This document shows positions 1 through 7,700 of a stretch of 64,000 nucleotides of DNA, piece by piece. The notes under the pieces were generated by a model. That model did no database searches and was not told the origin of the DNA. It worked only from the letters and a program-made list of their open reading frames with translations. Source of the stretch: JBAYSY01 sp041675885 (GTDB lineage Bacteria; Pseudomonadota; Alphaproteobacteria; Rhodobacterales; Rhodobacteraceae); contig JBAYSY010000002.1 of NCBI GenBank assembly GCA_041675885.1, positions 1-64,000 on the forward strand, given 5' to 3'. The position numbers and the translations under genes are program-made. Each line of letters starts with the position of its first letter. Position 1 is the first letter of the stretch.

Positions 1-65
1 ACCAGCGCTGCGTTGCAGGACTTCCAGTTCGTCGTCCGGTAGCGGGAGGCATCAGGCTTGCTCAT
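1..65 (-). mobile_element. IS5-type transposase, N-terminal fragment cut by window edge
   Basis: Reading the minus strand from an ATG at 65 gives 21 codons that run off the window: MSKPDASRYRTTNWKSCNAA. The segment SRYRTTNWKSCNAAL resembles the opening of IS5-family DDE transposases, which typically begin with a RYR-TNW-YNAAL motif. Only the first 21 residues are visible, so completeness and IS name cannot be judged. The upstream side of this gene (66-307) shows no clear terminal inverted repeat. Family placement is from memory of the motif. Confidence 0.55.
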
Positions 66-307
66 GCCAGCCGCTTAACACCCCGGATTCGCCGCGTGAA
101 CCCTTACGGAAGCCGAGGTCTGCGATAATGCCATGTTGCTGCGGGGCGGGTGCGAAATCTCCGCCGGTCGGCCGCTGCCCTCCGTTTCGCCTTTTGGCGA
201 CTGTGGGGGCGTTGAAACTCAAACCGGCACTCCCGATGCACAGGGCGGCTCGATAGTGGCGCGGCGATGCGCTATGTTGGGGCACATGCGCAACAGGAGA
301 GACGACC
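66..307. other. Intergenic stretch between transposase start and OsmC gene
   Basis: About 240 bases without a convincing gene. It holds one fragment of the dispersed GGTCGGCCGCTGCCC repeat (165-190), in the same form as the right part of the MITE-like copies at 28239-28539 and 33395-33674. The promoter of the OsmC-like gene should lie here; I cannot assign its boxes with confidence. Confidence 0.4.
165..190 (+). repeat. MITE-like element fragment
   Basis: CGGTCGGCCGCTGCCCTCCG plus TTTCGC corresponds to the right inner arm of the MITE-like copies (compare 28460-28483). Confidence 0.55.
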
Positions 308-736
308 ATGGCGATCAGGAACAGGGCGACGGCGGTCTGGACCGGCGATCTGAAATCCGGCAGCGGGCAGGTGTCCACGGCCTCGGGGGCGCTTGCCGGC
401 GTAGGCTACGACTTCCGCAAGCGGTTCGAGGGCGAGGCCGGGACCAACCCGGAGGAGCTGATCGGCGCGGCCCATGCGGGCTGTTTCGCCATGGCGCTGT
501 CGGGGGAACTGGGCAAGGTCGGGATGGTGGCCGAGGAGCTGGCGGTCGAGGCCACGGTAACGCTGGAGTTCGTCGAGGGTGCGCCCACGGTGACGGCGGT
601 GCATCTGGACCTGAAGGCGCGGATACCCGGCGCCGATCGGGCGGCGTTCACGGCGGCGGCCGAGGGGGCCAAGGCGAACTGCCCGATCTCGCGGCTGCTG
701 AAGGCAGAGATCACGTTGGCGGCGGAACTGGTGTAG
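308..736 (+). CDS. OsmC/Ohr-family peroxiredoxin-like protein
   Basis: 142 aa, the usual length of the OsmC/Ohr fold. These small cytosolic enzymes reduce organic hydroperoxides using a pair of cysteines. Two Cys are at the expected places: Cys59 in HAGCF on the central helix and Cys125 in NCPISRL near the C terminus. Arg38 and Glu49/50 could be the supporting active-site residues. The start follows AGGAGAG in the leader. The sequence is closer to the OsmC (YhfA/OsmC) branch than to Ohr, but that split is a judgement from motifs. It converges with the hydrolase gene on the other strand, with a hairpin between them. Confidence 0.9.
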   Translation: MAIRNRATAVWTGDLKSGSGQVSTASGALAGVGYDFRKRFEGEAGTNPEELIGAAHAGCFAMALSGELGKVGMVAEELAVEATVTLEFVEGAPTVTAVHLDLKARIPGADRAAFTAAAEGAKANCPISRLLKAEITLAAELV

Positions 737-737
737 C

Positions 738-759
738 GGGGCGGGTTACGCGCCCCCTA
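738..759 (+). terminator. Rho-independent-like terminator shared by convergent genes
   Basis: GGGGCG (738-743), loop GGTTACG, CGCCCC (751-756), followed by CTAATTT. It sits between the ends of the OsmC gene (736) and the oppositely oriented hydrolase gene (762), so it could serve both. The T-run is short. Confidence 0.55.
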
Positions 760-761
760 AT

Positions 762-1949
762 TTACGCGCCTGCGGTGGCAAAGCGTTCGATCTCGGCCAG
801 CAGGATTTCCCACGCGGGATCGTCCGGCAGGGGGATATGATTGCCCGATGCCAGCGCGACGAACCGCGCTCCGGGGATGCGCCGCGCGACCAGACGCCCT
901 TCCTCGACCGGCACCACCGGGTCGCGCATCGCGTGCAGCACCAGCGTCGGCACCGTCACGCGGGACAGGCAGTCGCGCACGTCGATCTCGTCGCAGGCCG
1001 AACGCAGCCGCGCCGCGATCTCGCCCGAAGTGGTGAGGCGTTGCAGATCGGCGAACCATCCGATCTGCTCGCTTGTCCCCCCGGGGAGGTAGAGCGTGCT
1101 GAAGGCGCGCATGAAGGCAGAGCCCGGACGGCCCCAGCCCTCGCGCATCATCGCCTGCACCGTCGCGGCCGTCGCCTCTTCCACGGGTGAATCCCGCCGG
1201 TTGCGGCCCCTTGCATAGGCGCCGTAAAGGATCAGCCGGGAGATGCGGTCCGGATGGCGCGCCGCATGGGCAACCGCGACCGCCGCCCCCTGCGACATGC
1301 CGAAAAGCACGAAACGCTTCAGGCCCAGATGCCCGGTCACCGCCTCAAGGTCGCGCTCGAAACCGGCGAACGAGATGTCCCCGACGTTGCGGTCGCTCAG
1401 CCCGTTGCCGCGCCCGTCGTAGCGCACCAGCCGGAACCGGGCGGCAAGGCGGGTGTAGAAGGGCGCCCAGACCGGGCTGTGCCAGTCATGTTCCAGATGG
1501 TTGAGCCAGTTGGCCACCTTCACCATGGTGGGCCCGCTGCCCGCCGTGGCGGTGGCGATGTCCACACCGTCGCCGGTGTGGCAGAAGGTGACGGTCTGGC
1601 GGACCACCGCGCCCGCGCCCGGCGGCGCCTGCCCGTCCGCCTCTTCGGTGACCTCGCCCACGAAACGGAACCCCCTGCGGGCCACGGTCCTGATCCATCG
1701 CTGGGTGGTTCCGTCGTCGCCGATGGCATGGCGCGCCGCATTGACGCGGGTGGCAAGCGTCGAGTCCGAGACGATGCGCCCGCCCCAGACGGCCTCGATC
1801 AGGTCGTCGCGGCTGACCACCCGGTCACGGCAGCGGACGAGAAATTCCAGCAGGTCGAACACCTGCGGTTCGGTCGCGACCGGCTGTGCCCCGTCGCTCA
1901 GCTCGCGACGGTCCAGATCGAGCGTATATGCACCGAACCGATAAAGCAT
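762..1949 (-). CDS. Winged-helix DNA-binding domain fused to alpha/beta hydrolase
   Basis: 395 aa. Residues 1-98 form an OmpR/CadC-type winged helix (R-ELSDG at 15-20, recognition region around 58-75, wing ending RGFRFVGEV). Residues 120-395 are an alpha/beta hydrolase: nucleophile elbow GMSQG with Ser219, acid Asp343 in RDPVVP, His371 in SGNHIPL, so the triad looks complete. There is no membrane segment between the domains, unlike CadC. Such fusions are known in proteobacteria and adenylate-cyclase-like regulators, but the ligand or substrate is unknown. A hydrolase domain acting as sensor of a small ester or lactone is inference. ATG at 1949 is well placed for the winged-helix domain. Confidence 0.85.
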   Translation of the reverse strand: MLYRFGAYTLDLDRRELSDGAQPVATEPQVFDLLEFLVRCRDRVVSRDDLIEAVWGGRIVSDSTLATRVNAARHAIGDDGTTQRWIRTVARRGFRFVGEVTEEADGQAPPGAGAVVRQTVTFCHTGDGVDIATATAGSGPTMVKVANWLNHLEHDWHSPVWAPFYTRLAARFRLVRYDGRGNGLSDRNVGDISFAGFERDLEAVTGHLGLKRFVLFGMSQGAAVAVAHAARHPDRISRLILYGAYARGRNRRDSPVEEATAATVQAMMREGWGRPGSAFMRAFSTLYLPGGTSEQIGWFADLQRLTTSGEIAARLRSACDEIDVRDCLSRVTVPTLVLHAMRDPVVPVEEGRLVARRIPGARFVALASGNHIPLPDDPAWEILLAEIERFATAGA

Positions 1950-1993
1950 GGGGCCTCTGCCCCAGAGTGTCGGCAGGGCGTCCGAAAATCAAG

Positions 1994-2072
1994 ATTTTCC
2001 CGAAGAAAAATCAAGGGGGCCTCAAAGCGGCGCGGCGCGGGGCCGGGCATCATTCCGGCACCGGAGACGCGG
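1994..2072. repeat. Leader repeat, copy 1
   Basis: About 78 bases that recur at 2681-2759. Shared blocks include AAATCAAGGGGGCCTC, GCGGCGCGG, GGGCATCATT and CCGGAGAC. Each copy lies shortly before a small plus-strand gene (start 2138 and start 2785). Confidence 0.75.
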
Positions 2073-2137
2073 GAGGCCACGGGACAGGGTGCCGACGGTC
2101 TGGGGGCCGCGATCTTCGCTCCGCGACGGGGGGGCCG

Positions 2138-2560
2138 ATGCAGGATCTGATGACGGCGATCTCGCTTTGGCTTTCCGTCACGTTCGGCCTTCCGGAACCG
2201 CCGACACTCCCGAACATCCGGCACCTTGACGAGCAGGGCATGGCCACCCTGCGTTTCGGACGGCCCGGGCCCGCCCGCGCCAACGACATCCTGGCCGTTT
2301 ACGACGAACCGAGCCAGACGATCATGCTCCGCCCGGGCTGGAGCAGCGGCGATATCGCCGACCTTTCCGTGCTTGTCCACGAGATGGTCCATCATCTCCA
2401 GCATCATGCGGGGCTGGTCCATGCCTGCCCGCAGGAGCGCGAGCGGCTGGCCTACGAGGCACAGGACCGCTGGCTGCGACTGTTCGGGGAAGATCTGGAA
2501 AGCGCGTTCGGGCTCGACCGGGTGATGATGATGTTCATGGCCACATGCCTGCCGCATTGA
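2138..2560 (+). CDS. DUF6647-like protein with HExxH motif
   Basis: 140 aa from the ATG at 2138; the open frame extends further 5', but that part lies in repeat sequence and looks non-coding. The central motif LVHEMVHHLQHH carries HExxH (His81, Glu82, His85), the hallmark of zinc metalloproteases, preceded by a TIMLRPGW strand. The rest matches my memory of the DUF6647 family, which has this motif and no established function. A C-terminal segment (DRVMMMFMATCLPH) ends the protein. No signal peptide is obvious, so cytoplasmic or periplasmic location is open. No strong ribosome binding site is seen. Confidence 0.7.
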   Translation: MQDLMTAISLWLSVTFGLPEPPTLPNIRHLDEQGMATLRFGRPGPARANDILAVYDEPSQTIMLRPGWSSGDIADLSVLVHEMVHHLQHHAGLVHACPQERERLAYEAQDRWLRLFGEDLESAFGLDRVMMMFMATCLPH

Positions 2561-2570
2561 GGCAATCCCG

Positions 2571-2601
2571 GAAAAACAATGGGCTGAAGCGTTTCCGCCG
2601 C
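2571..2601. repeat. 31-bp dispersed repeat, copy 1
   Basis: GAAAAACAATGGGCTGAAGC and the following GTTTCCGCCGC recur at 28551-28581 with one mismatch. Here the repeat continues into GC-rich sequence that leads to the leader repeat at 2681, so both may belong to one larger element. Confidence 0.7.
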
Positions 2602-2680
2602 TTCGGCGCAAAACCGGAACGCTTTGGGGCGGGCGCGGCGCATCGTTTCGGCCGCCTCGGCGGGCGGGCGGAACTCAAGC

Positions 2681-2759
2681 GGTTCCCGACGGAAAATCAA
2701 GGGGGCCTCGATGCGGCGCGGGGCCGGACCGGGCATCATTGCCGGACCGGAGACACGGG
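2681..2759. repeat. Leader repeat, copy 2
   Basis: Second copy of the 78-base block at 1994-2072, about 80 percent identical by eye. It ends 25 bases before the start codon of the small gene at 2785. Confidence 0.75.
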
Positions 2760-2784
2760 TTCCCGGCAACGGAAAGGGTCTGCG

Positions 2785-2997
2785 ATGCTGGATCAGCACA
2801 TGATTATCCGGCGCCGTGCGGATGGCTCGATCGACATCGAGTTCTACCGGGCAAGGGCGCGCACAATCCAGGGGCGGGAATGGAGCAGCCGTGCCGGGGC
2901 GCTGGCAAGGTTCCTCGGCCGTTGTTTGGGGGGCCGCTTGCGCACCGGGCCGCGTGACGTGCAGGAGGGCATGGGCGAAGGGCGCCACGAGACCTGA
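2785..2997 (+). CDS. Small conserved protein with RADGSIDIEFY motif
   Basis: 70 aa. GGAAAGG sits about 8 bases before the ATG. The N-terminal half carries RRRADGSIDIEFYRARARTI, which resembles a family of short alphaproteobacterial proteins of unknown function that share an R-DGSIDF-FYR core. The C terminus is basic and low in complexity. It follows the DUF6647-like gene and shares its duplicated leader. No membrane segment is visible. Family recognition is from memory. Confidence 0.6.
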   Translation: MLDQHMIIRRRADGSIDIEFYRARARTIQGREWSSRAGALARFLGRCLGGRLRTGPRDVQEGMGEGRHET

Positions 2998-3054
2998 AGG
3001 CCGGATACGGGGTGGCGGGCAGGGCGGGCCGGGGCGGCGCCCCGCCCGGCCGCC

Positions 3055-5151
3055 CTACCCGGTGGCGGGTTCGGCGGTGATGCGGATCACCGGCTCCATC
3101 TCGGCCAGCACCTCGTCGGACAGGTGGCACTTGACCTGATGGCCCTCGGCGAGGGTGCGGATCGGCGGCACCTCGGTCTCGCACAGGTTGCCCGGCACCC
3201 GCGACTTCCAGCGGCAGCGGGTCTGGAACGGGCAGCCCGGCGGCGGGTCCATCGCCGAGGGGATGTCGCCGTCGAGGACGATGCGCTGCTTCTCGACCCG
3301 CGTGTCGGCGATGGGCACGGCGGACAGGAGCGCCTCGGTATAGGGATGGTAGGGCGGCGCGAACACCTGATCGGTCGTGCCCAGCTCCACCACATGGCCG
3401 AGATACATCACCATCACCCGGTCGCTCAGGTAACGCACGATCGACAGGTCGTGGCTGATGAACAGCAGCGTCGTGCGGTTCTTGCGCTGGATTTCCATCA
3501 GCAGGTCGGTGACGGCGGCCTGCACGCTCACGTCGAGCGCCGAGACCGGCTCGTCCGCGACCACGATCCCCGCGTCGCCCGCGAAGGCGCGGGCGATGCC
3601 CACCCGCTGCTTCTGCCCGCCGGAAAGCTGGCGCGGCATCCGGTCGGCGAAGGCGCGCGGCAGTTTCACCAGGTCGAGCAGTTCCAGCATCCGCTGGTGC
3701 CGCTCGGCATCCGACTTGCCGACGCCGAAGATCTCCAGCGCGCGGATGATCTGGCGCCCGACCGTCATCGACGGGTTCAGCGTGTCGAACGGGTTCTGGA
3801 ACACCATCTGCACCGAGGACACCGTATCGGTGCTGCGCTGTTCGATGGGCGTATCCTGAATGTCCTGATTGTAAAGCAGGATCTTGCCGCTGGTCGCGGT
3901 CTCCAGCCCCATCAGCACCTTGGCGAAGGTGGATTTGCCGCAGCCCGATTCGCCGACGATGGCCAGGGTCTCGCCCTCGCGCGCCTCGAAGCTGAGCGTC
4001 TCGTTCGCCTTGACCAGCCGGTTTTCGCCGCCGCCGAAGATGCCGCCGCCGGAGACCTCATAATATTTGCGCAGATCCTCCATCCGCAGCACCACTTCGC
4101 CCGGTGGGGTCTTTTCGAACTGTCTGGCGACTTTGGGCGGCGCATCCCAGTCGATTTCCCGGAACCTCAGGCAGCGGCTTTCGTGGCGGTCGCCCCCGGG
4201 CACCGGGGCCATGGCGATCTTGCCGATATTGCAGCGACCTTCCTCGAAATAGCCGCAGCGCGGGCCGAAGTTGCAGCCGGGCGGGCGTTCGTGCGGCAGC
4301 GGGAAGTTGCCGGGAATCGCGATCAGGGGGCGTGCGTTCTTGTCGGCGCCCGGCAGCGGGATCGAGCGGAACAGCGCCTGCGTGTAGGGGTGGCGCATCT
4401 TGTCGAACACCTCGGCCACGTTGCCGGTCTCGACCGCCTCGCCGGAATACATCACGCAGAGCCGGTCGCAGACCTCTAGCACCAGCCCGAGGTTGTGCGA
4501 GATGAACAGCATCGAGGTGCCGTATTTCTCGCCCAGGTCCCTGACCAGATCGACGATCCCCGCCTCGACCGTCACGTCGAGCGCGGTGGTGGGTTCGTCG
4601 AGGATCAGAAGCGCGGGTTTCGACATCAGCGCCATGGCGATGACGATGCGCTGCTGCTGGCCGCCGGAAAGCTGGTGCGGATAGGATTGCAGCATCCGGT
4701 CGGGGTCGGGCAGGCGCACGTCGGCGACGATCTGGCGGGCAAGCTCCCACGCCTGCGCCTTCGGCATCCCCTCGTGGATCATCGGCACTTCGGCAAGCTG
4801 GGCGCCGATCTTCATGGCCGGGTTCAGGGACGCCATCGGCTCCTGATAGATCATGGCGATTTCCTTGCCGCGGATCCTGCGCAGATCCTCGTCCGGCATG
4901 GTGGTGAGGTCGCGGCCCTTGAAGCGGATCCGTCCGCCGGTGATCCGGCCGTTCTTGCCCAGGTCGCGCATGACGCCGAGCGCCACGGTGGACTTGCCGC
5001 AGCCGGATTCGCCCACCAGCCCCATCGCCTCACCCGGCATCACGGTGCAGGAGAAATCCATCACCGCCGGAATCTCGTAGAGCCGGGTGAAGAAGCTGAT
5101 CGACAGGTTGTCGATTTCGAGGATCGGGCTTGTCGGATCCCAGTCGGTCAT
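3055..5151 (-). CDS. Oligopeptide ABC transporter, fused double ATPase (DppD-DppF type)
   Basis: 698 aa from the ATG at 5151, preceded by GGAGG. Two complete ATPase cassettes are joined in one chain. The first has Walker A GESGCGKS, signature LSGGQQQR and Walker B LLILDEPT. The second has Walker A GESGCGKS, signature LSGGQKQR and IVVADEPVSALD. Each is followed by the cysteine-bearing oligopeptide-ATPase extension (CNFGPRC, CPFQTRC). The protein would energise the importer encoded upstream on the same strand (two permeases and a binding protein). In most bacteria the two ATPases are separate genes; fusions are known. The longer frame to 5271 includes intergenic repeat and is rejected. Confidence 0.93.
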   Translation of the reverse strand: MTDWDPTSPILEIDNLSISFFTRLYEIPAVMDFSCTVMPGEAMGLVGESGCGKSTVALGVMRDLGKNGRITGGRIRFKGRDLTTMPDEDLRRIRGKEIAMIYQEPMASLNPAMKIGAQLAEVPMIHEGMPKAQAWELARQIVADVRLPDPDRMLQSYPHQLSGGQQQRIVIAMALMSKPALLILDEPTTALDVTVEAGIVDLVRDLGEKYGTSMLFISHNLGLVLEVCDRLCVMYSGEAVETGNVAEVFDKMRHPYTQALFRSIPLPGADKNARPLIAIPGNFPLPHERPPGCNFGPRCGYFEEGRCNIGKIAMAPVPGGDRHESRCLRFREIDWDAPPKVARQFEKTPPGEVVLRMEDLRKYYEVSGGGIFGGGENRLVKANETLSFEAREGETLAIVGESGCGKSTFAKVLMGLETATSGKILLYNQDIQDTPIEQRSTDTVSSVQMVFQNPFDTLNPSMTVGRQIIRALEIFGVGKSDAERHQRMLELLDLVKLPRAFADRMPRQLSGGQKQRVGIARAFAGDAGIVVADEPVSALDVSVQAAVTDLLMEIQRKNRTTLLFISHDLSIVRYLSDRVMVMYLGHVVELGTTDQVFAPPYHPYTEALLSAVPIADTRVEKQRIVLDGDIPSAMDPPPGCPFQTRCRWKSRVPGNLCETEVPPIRTLAEGHQVKCHLSDEVLAEMEPVIRITAEPATG

Positions 5152-5256
5152 GTGGTCCTCCGCTTGCTTGCGGGTGGATGGGGCAGGGCCGGGGGTTTCA
5201 CACCCCGGCGCCGGCTGGTTCTCGAACCAGTGGCGCACCAGCCGACGCCCCCCGTG

Positions 5257-5278
5257 GAGTATTTCTGGCAAGATGAAG
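5257..5278. repeat. 22-bp intergenic repeat, copy 1
   Basis: GAGTATTTCTGGCAAGATGA and the next two bases AG are identical to 46035-46056. It lies between the stop of the DppC-like gene and the fused ATPase gene. A GGGGGTTTCACACCCC hairpin is about 50 bases further along the transcript. Near variants are inside the longer repeats at 21193 and 30907. Confidence 0.7.
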
Positions 5279-5298
5279 GAATGGAGAGGCGCATGGTC

Positions 5299-6459
5299 CT
5301 AGTCCTTCAGGCTTTCCTCGCGCAGCCCGTCGGCGAGCAGGTTGAGCCCGAGAACGAGGCTCATCAGCGCGAAGGCGGGCACGATGGCGGGATGCGGGTA
5401 GATCGACAGGAAGCGGCGCCCGTCGTTGATGGTCGATCCCCAGTCGGGGCTTTCGGGGCTGACGCCGAGGCCGAAGAAGCCCAATGTGCCGAGCAGGATC
5501 GTGGTATAGCCGATCCGCAGGCAGAAATCGACGATCAGGGGCCCGCGGGCGTTGGGCAGGATCTCCCACAGCATGATGTACCACGGGCCTTCGCCCCGGG
5601 TCTGGCCCGCCGCCACGTAGTCGCGCGCGCGCAGGTCCATGGTCAGGCCGCGCACGATGCGGAACACCGTGGGCGCGTTCACGAACACCACCGCGACGAA
5701 GACGTTCAGCAGGTTGGGCGACATCCCCCAGACCCCGAGCGGATCGGCGTTGAAGGCAAGGCCCGAATAGACCCACAGCCCGATCAGCAGCGTGACACCC
5801 ACATAGATGTTGCGCCGCATCGGGTCGGTGAAGAAGCGCGCGTTCCACAGCACGCAGAGGAACACCACCGGGAACAGGAACAGCACCGCCGCCATATACA
5901 TCGGAATGCCGGTCTCGACGATCTCGGGCGTGACCAGCAGGTAGAACAGCAGGATCACCGGGAAGGCCAGCACGAGGTTCGCCACGAACGAGAGCGCCGT
6001 ATCCAGCCGCCCGCCGAAATAGCCCGCGGGCACCCCGAGCGTGATCCCCACCATGAAGGCGAAGGCGGTGGCGGCGGGGGCGATCTCCAGCACCCTTCGC
6101 GCGCCCATCACCATGCGCGAGAACACGTCGCGCGCAAGGCTGTCGCCGCCCAGCAGGTAATATTCGTAGCGCCCGCCCGGATCCGGCAGGGGGCTGCCCG
6201 GCAGGGCGTTGCGCATCCCGCTGACCTGCGCCAGCGGCTGGTGGGTGACGATCATGCCCGCGAAGAGCGCGGTGAAGATCCAGAACATCACGATGGCAAA
6301 GCCGATCATGCCGATCGTGCTGTCGAAGAGCTTGCCGTAAAGCCCGAGGCGGCGCTTCCAGAAGATCGAGACCGCGAAGGTCGCGGCGAGCGCGATCCAG
6401 ACCGGCATGAACTGGATCGCCATCCGGGCGAAGATCGAACCCCAGCCGAGTTCTTCCAT
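5299..6459 (-). CDS. Oligopeptide ABC transporter permease (DppC-like)
   Basis: 386 aa integral membrane protein, somewhat longer than the roughly 300 aa of typical DppC/OppC. An N-terminal extension holds two hydrophobic segments (about 13-33 and 48-70), then a periplasmic loop with the GGDSLARDVFSRMVMGAR motif that is characteristic of DppC. The EAA-type loop is RDYVAAGQTRGEGPWYIM. At least six membrane segments are visible. The ATG at 6459 lies 14 bases after the stop of the DppB-like gene, so the two are translated from one message. Confidence 0.92.
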   Translation of the reverse strand: MEELGWGSIFARMAIQFMPVWIALAATFAVSIFWKRRLGLYGKLFDSTIGMIGFAIVMFWIFTALFAGMIVTHQPLAQVSGMRNALPGSPLPDPGGRYEYYLLGGDSLARDVFSRMVMGARRVLEIAPAATAFAFMVGITLGVPAGYFGGRLDTALSFVANLVLAFPVILLFYLLVTPEIVETGIPMYMAAVLFLFPVVFLCVLWNARFFTDPMRRNIYVGVTLLIGLWVYSGLAFNADPLGVWGMSPNLLNVFVAVVFVNAPTVFRIVRGLTMDLRARDYVAAGQTRGEGPWYIMLWEILPNARGPLIVDFCLRIGYTTILLGTLGFFGLGVSPESPDWGSTINDGRRFLSIYPHPAIVPAFALMSLVLGLNLLADGLREESLKD

Positions 6460-6472
6460 CCTTCTGGCCCTC

Positions 6473-7561
6473 CTACGAGATGCGGATGCGGGGGTTCAGG
6501 AACACGTAACCCACGTCGGATATGAGCTGGGTGATCAGCACCACGACCACCGCCACCACCGAACAGGCCAGCAGGAGCTGGATGTCGTTGTTGCTCGCGG
6601 CCTCGACCAGCGTCCAGCCGAAGCCCTTGTAGTTGAACAGGGTCTCGACGATCACCACCCCGTTCAGCAGCCAGGGGAATTGCAGCATGATGACGGTGAA
6701 GGGGGCGATCAGCGCGTTCCGCAGCGCGTGTTTCATCACCACGTTGCGGAAGCTCACGCCCTTCAGGCGCGCGGTGCGGATATATTGCGCCGTCATCACC
6801 TCGGTCATGCTGGCGCGGGTCATCCGGGCGATATAGCCCATGCCGTAAAGCGCGATGGTCAGCACCGGCAGGGTGAAGTTCCAGAAGGTGATCTTGTCGG
6901 TGGCCGAGGTCGAGGTGCCCATGAACAGCGTGCGGCCCGATATCCAGCCCCATTCGTAAAGGATCGGCGAGATGCCGACCGTGGCCGAGCCGAACAGCAC
7001 GATCAGGATCACCCCCGAGACATATTCCGGCGTCGCGGTCGAGACGATCGCCACCGTCGAAAGCGTCCGGTCGGTGCGGGAGCCCTCGCGCATCCCGGCG
7101 AAGACCCCGAGCAGGAGCGCCGAGGGCACCATGACGATCATCACCCAGAGCATGAGAACCCCGGTGGCCCCGAGGCTCTGGCCCATCACGGCCGACACAT
7201 TGCTGCGGAATACCGTGGACCAGCCCCAGGAACCTTGCAGGATGCCGCAATACCGGCCCTCGACCACCTCCTCCGCCGGGCGCGCGCCGGTGAAGCAGCG
7301 GCCGGTGGCGATGCCGTCCTCGACATGCACCCAGCCGGGCGCCGCGCCCAGCCATTCGCCATAGCGTTTCCAGAACGGTTGCGCATGGCCGTTGCGCTCC
7401 AGCCAGCGGGCGACGTCGGCGTCGGACATCCGCGACGATGCTTCGGTCCGGGCCAGCTTTTCGAGGTTCGGGGGCAGGTTGGTCAGCATGAAGACGATGA
7501 AGGTCAGGCACAGGGCCGTCAGCAGCATCACGCCCATGCGGCGCAGCAGGAACTTGAGCAC
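6473..7561 (-). CDS. Oligopeptide ABC transporter permease (DppB-like)
   Basis: 362 aa using GTG at 7561, preceded by GGGAAAGGAAG; upstream codons in the same frame lack protein character. The N terminus LKFLLRRMGVMLLTALCLTF is the classical DppB/OppB first membrane segment. A large periplasmic insertion (about 45-135) separates it from the remaining segments, and the EAA loop reads YIRTARLKGVSFRNVVMKHA. It pairs with the DppC-like protein in the membrane. A stable hairpin upstream separates it from the binding-protein gene. Confidence 0.92.
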   Translation of the reverse strand: MLKFLLRRMGVMLLTALCLTFIVFMLTNLPPNLEKLARTEASSRMSDADVARWLERNGHAQPFWKRYGEWLGAAPGWVHVEDGIATGRCFTGARPAEEVVEGRYCGILQGSWGWSTVFRSNVSAVMGQSLGATGVLMLWVMIVMVPSALLLGVFAGMREGSRTDRTLSTVAIVSTATPEYVSGVILIVLFGSATVGISPILYEWGWISGRTLFMGTSTSATDKITFWNFTLPVLTIALYGMGYIARMTRASMTEVMTAQYIRTARLKGVSFRNVVMKHALRNALIAPFTVIMLQFPWLLNGVVIVETLFNYKGFGWTLVEAASNNDIQLLLACSVVAVVVVLITQLISDVGYVFLNPRIRIS

Positions 7562-7654
7562 GGCGCTTCCTTTCCCGTGATCCGGCGGGGCCGCGCATCG
7601 CGGGGTACGATACGGCAGCCGCACCGGCGGCGGTTACGGTGGCGGCACGGAAGG

Positions 7655-7688
7655 CCGGGGCCGGGCGGCGCTGGCGCCCCGGCCCCGG
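7655..7688 (-). terminator. GC-rich hairpin between binding-protein and permease genes
   Basis: CCGGGGCCGGG (7655-7665) pairs with CCCGGCCCCGG (7678-7688). It follows the stop codon of the solute-binding protein gene on the minus strand and precedes the permease start. Hairpins at this place in ABC importer operons usually stabilise the abundant binding-protein message or attenuate read-through. There is no T-run, so attenuation or mRNA protection is more likely than full termination. Confidence 0.55.
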
Positions 7689-7700
7689 TCGGGTGGCGGG

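Noticed and set aside
2050..2140. 5' extension of the DUF6647-like gene to 1886
   Set aside because: The extra 84 codons cover the duplicated leader repeat and overlap the hydrolase gene on the other strand; protein character begins only at the ATG at 2138.
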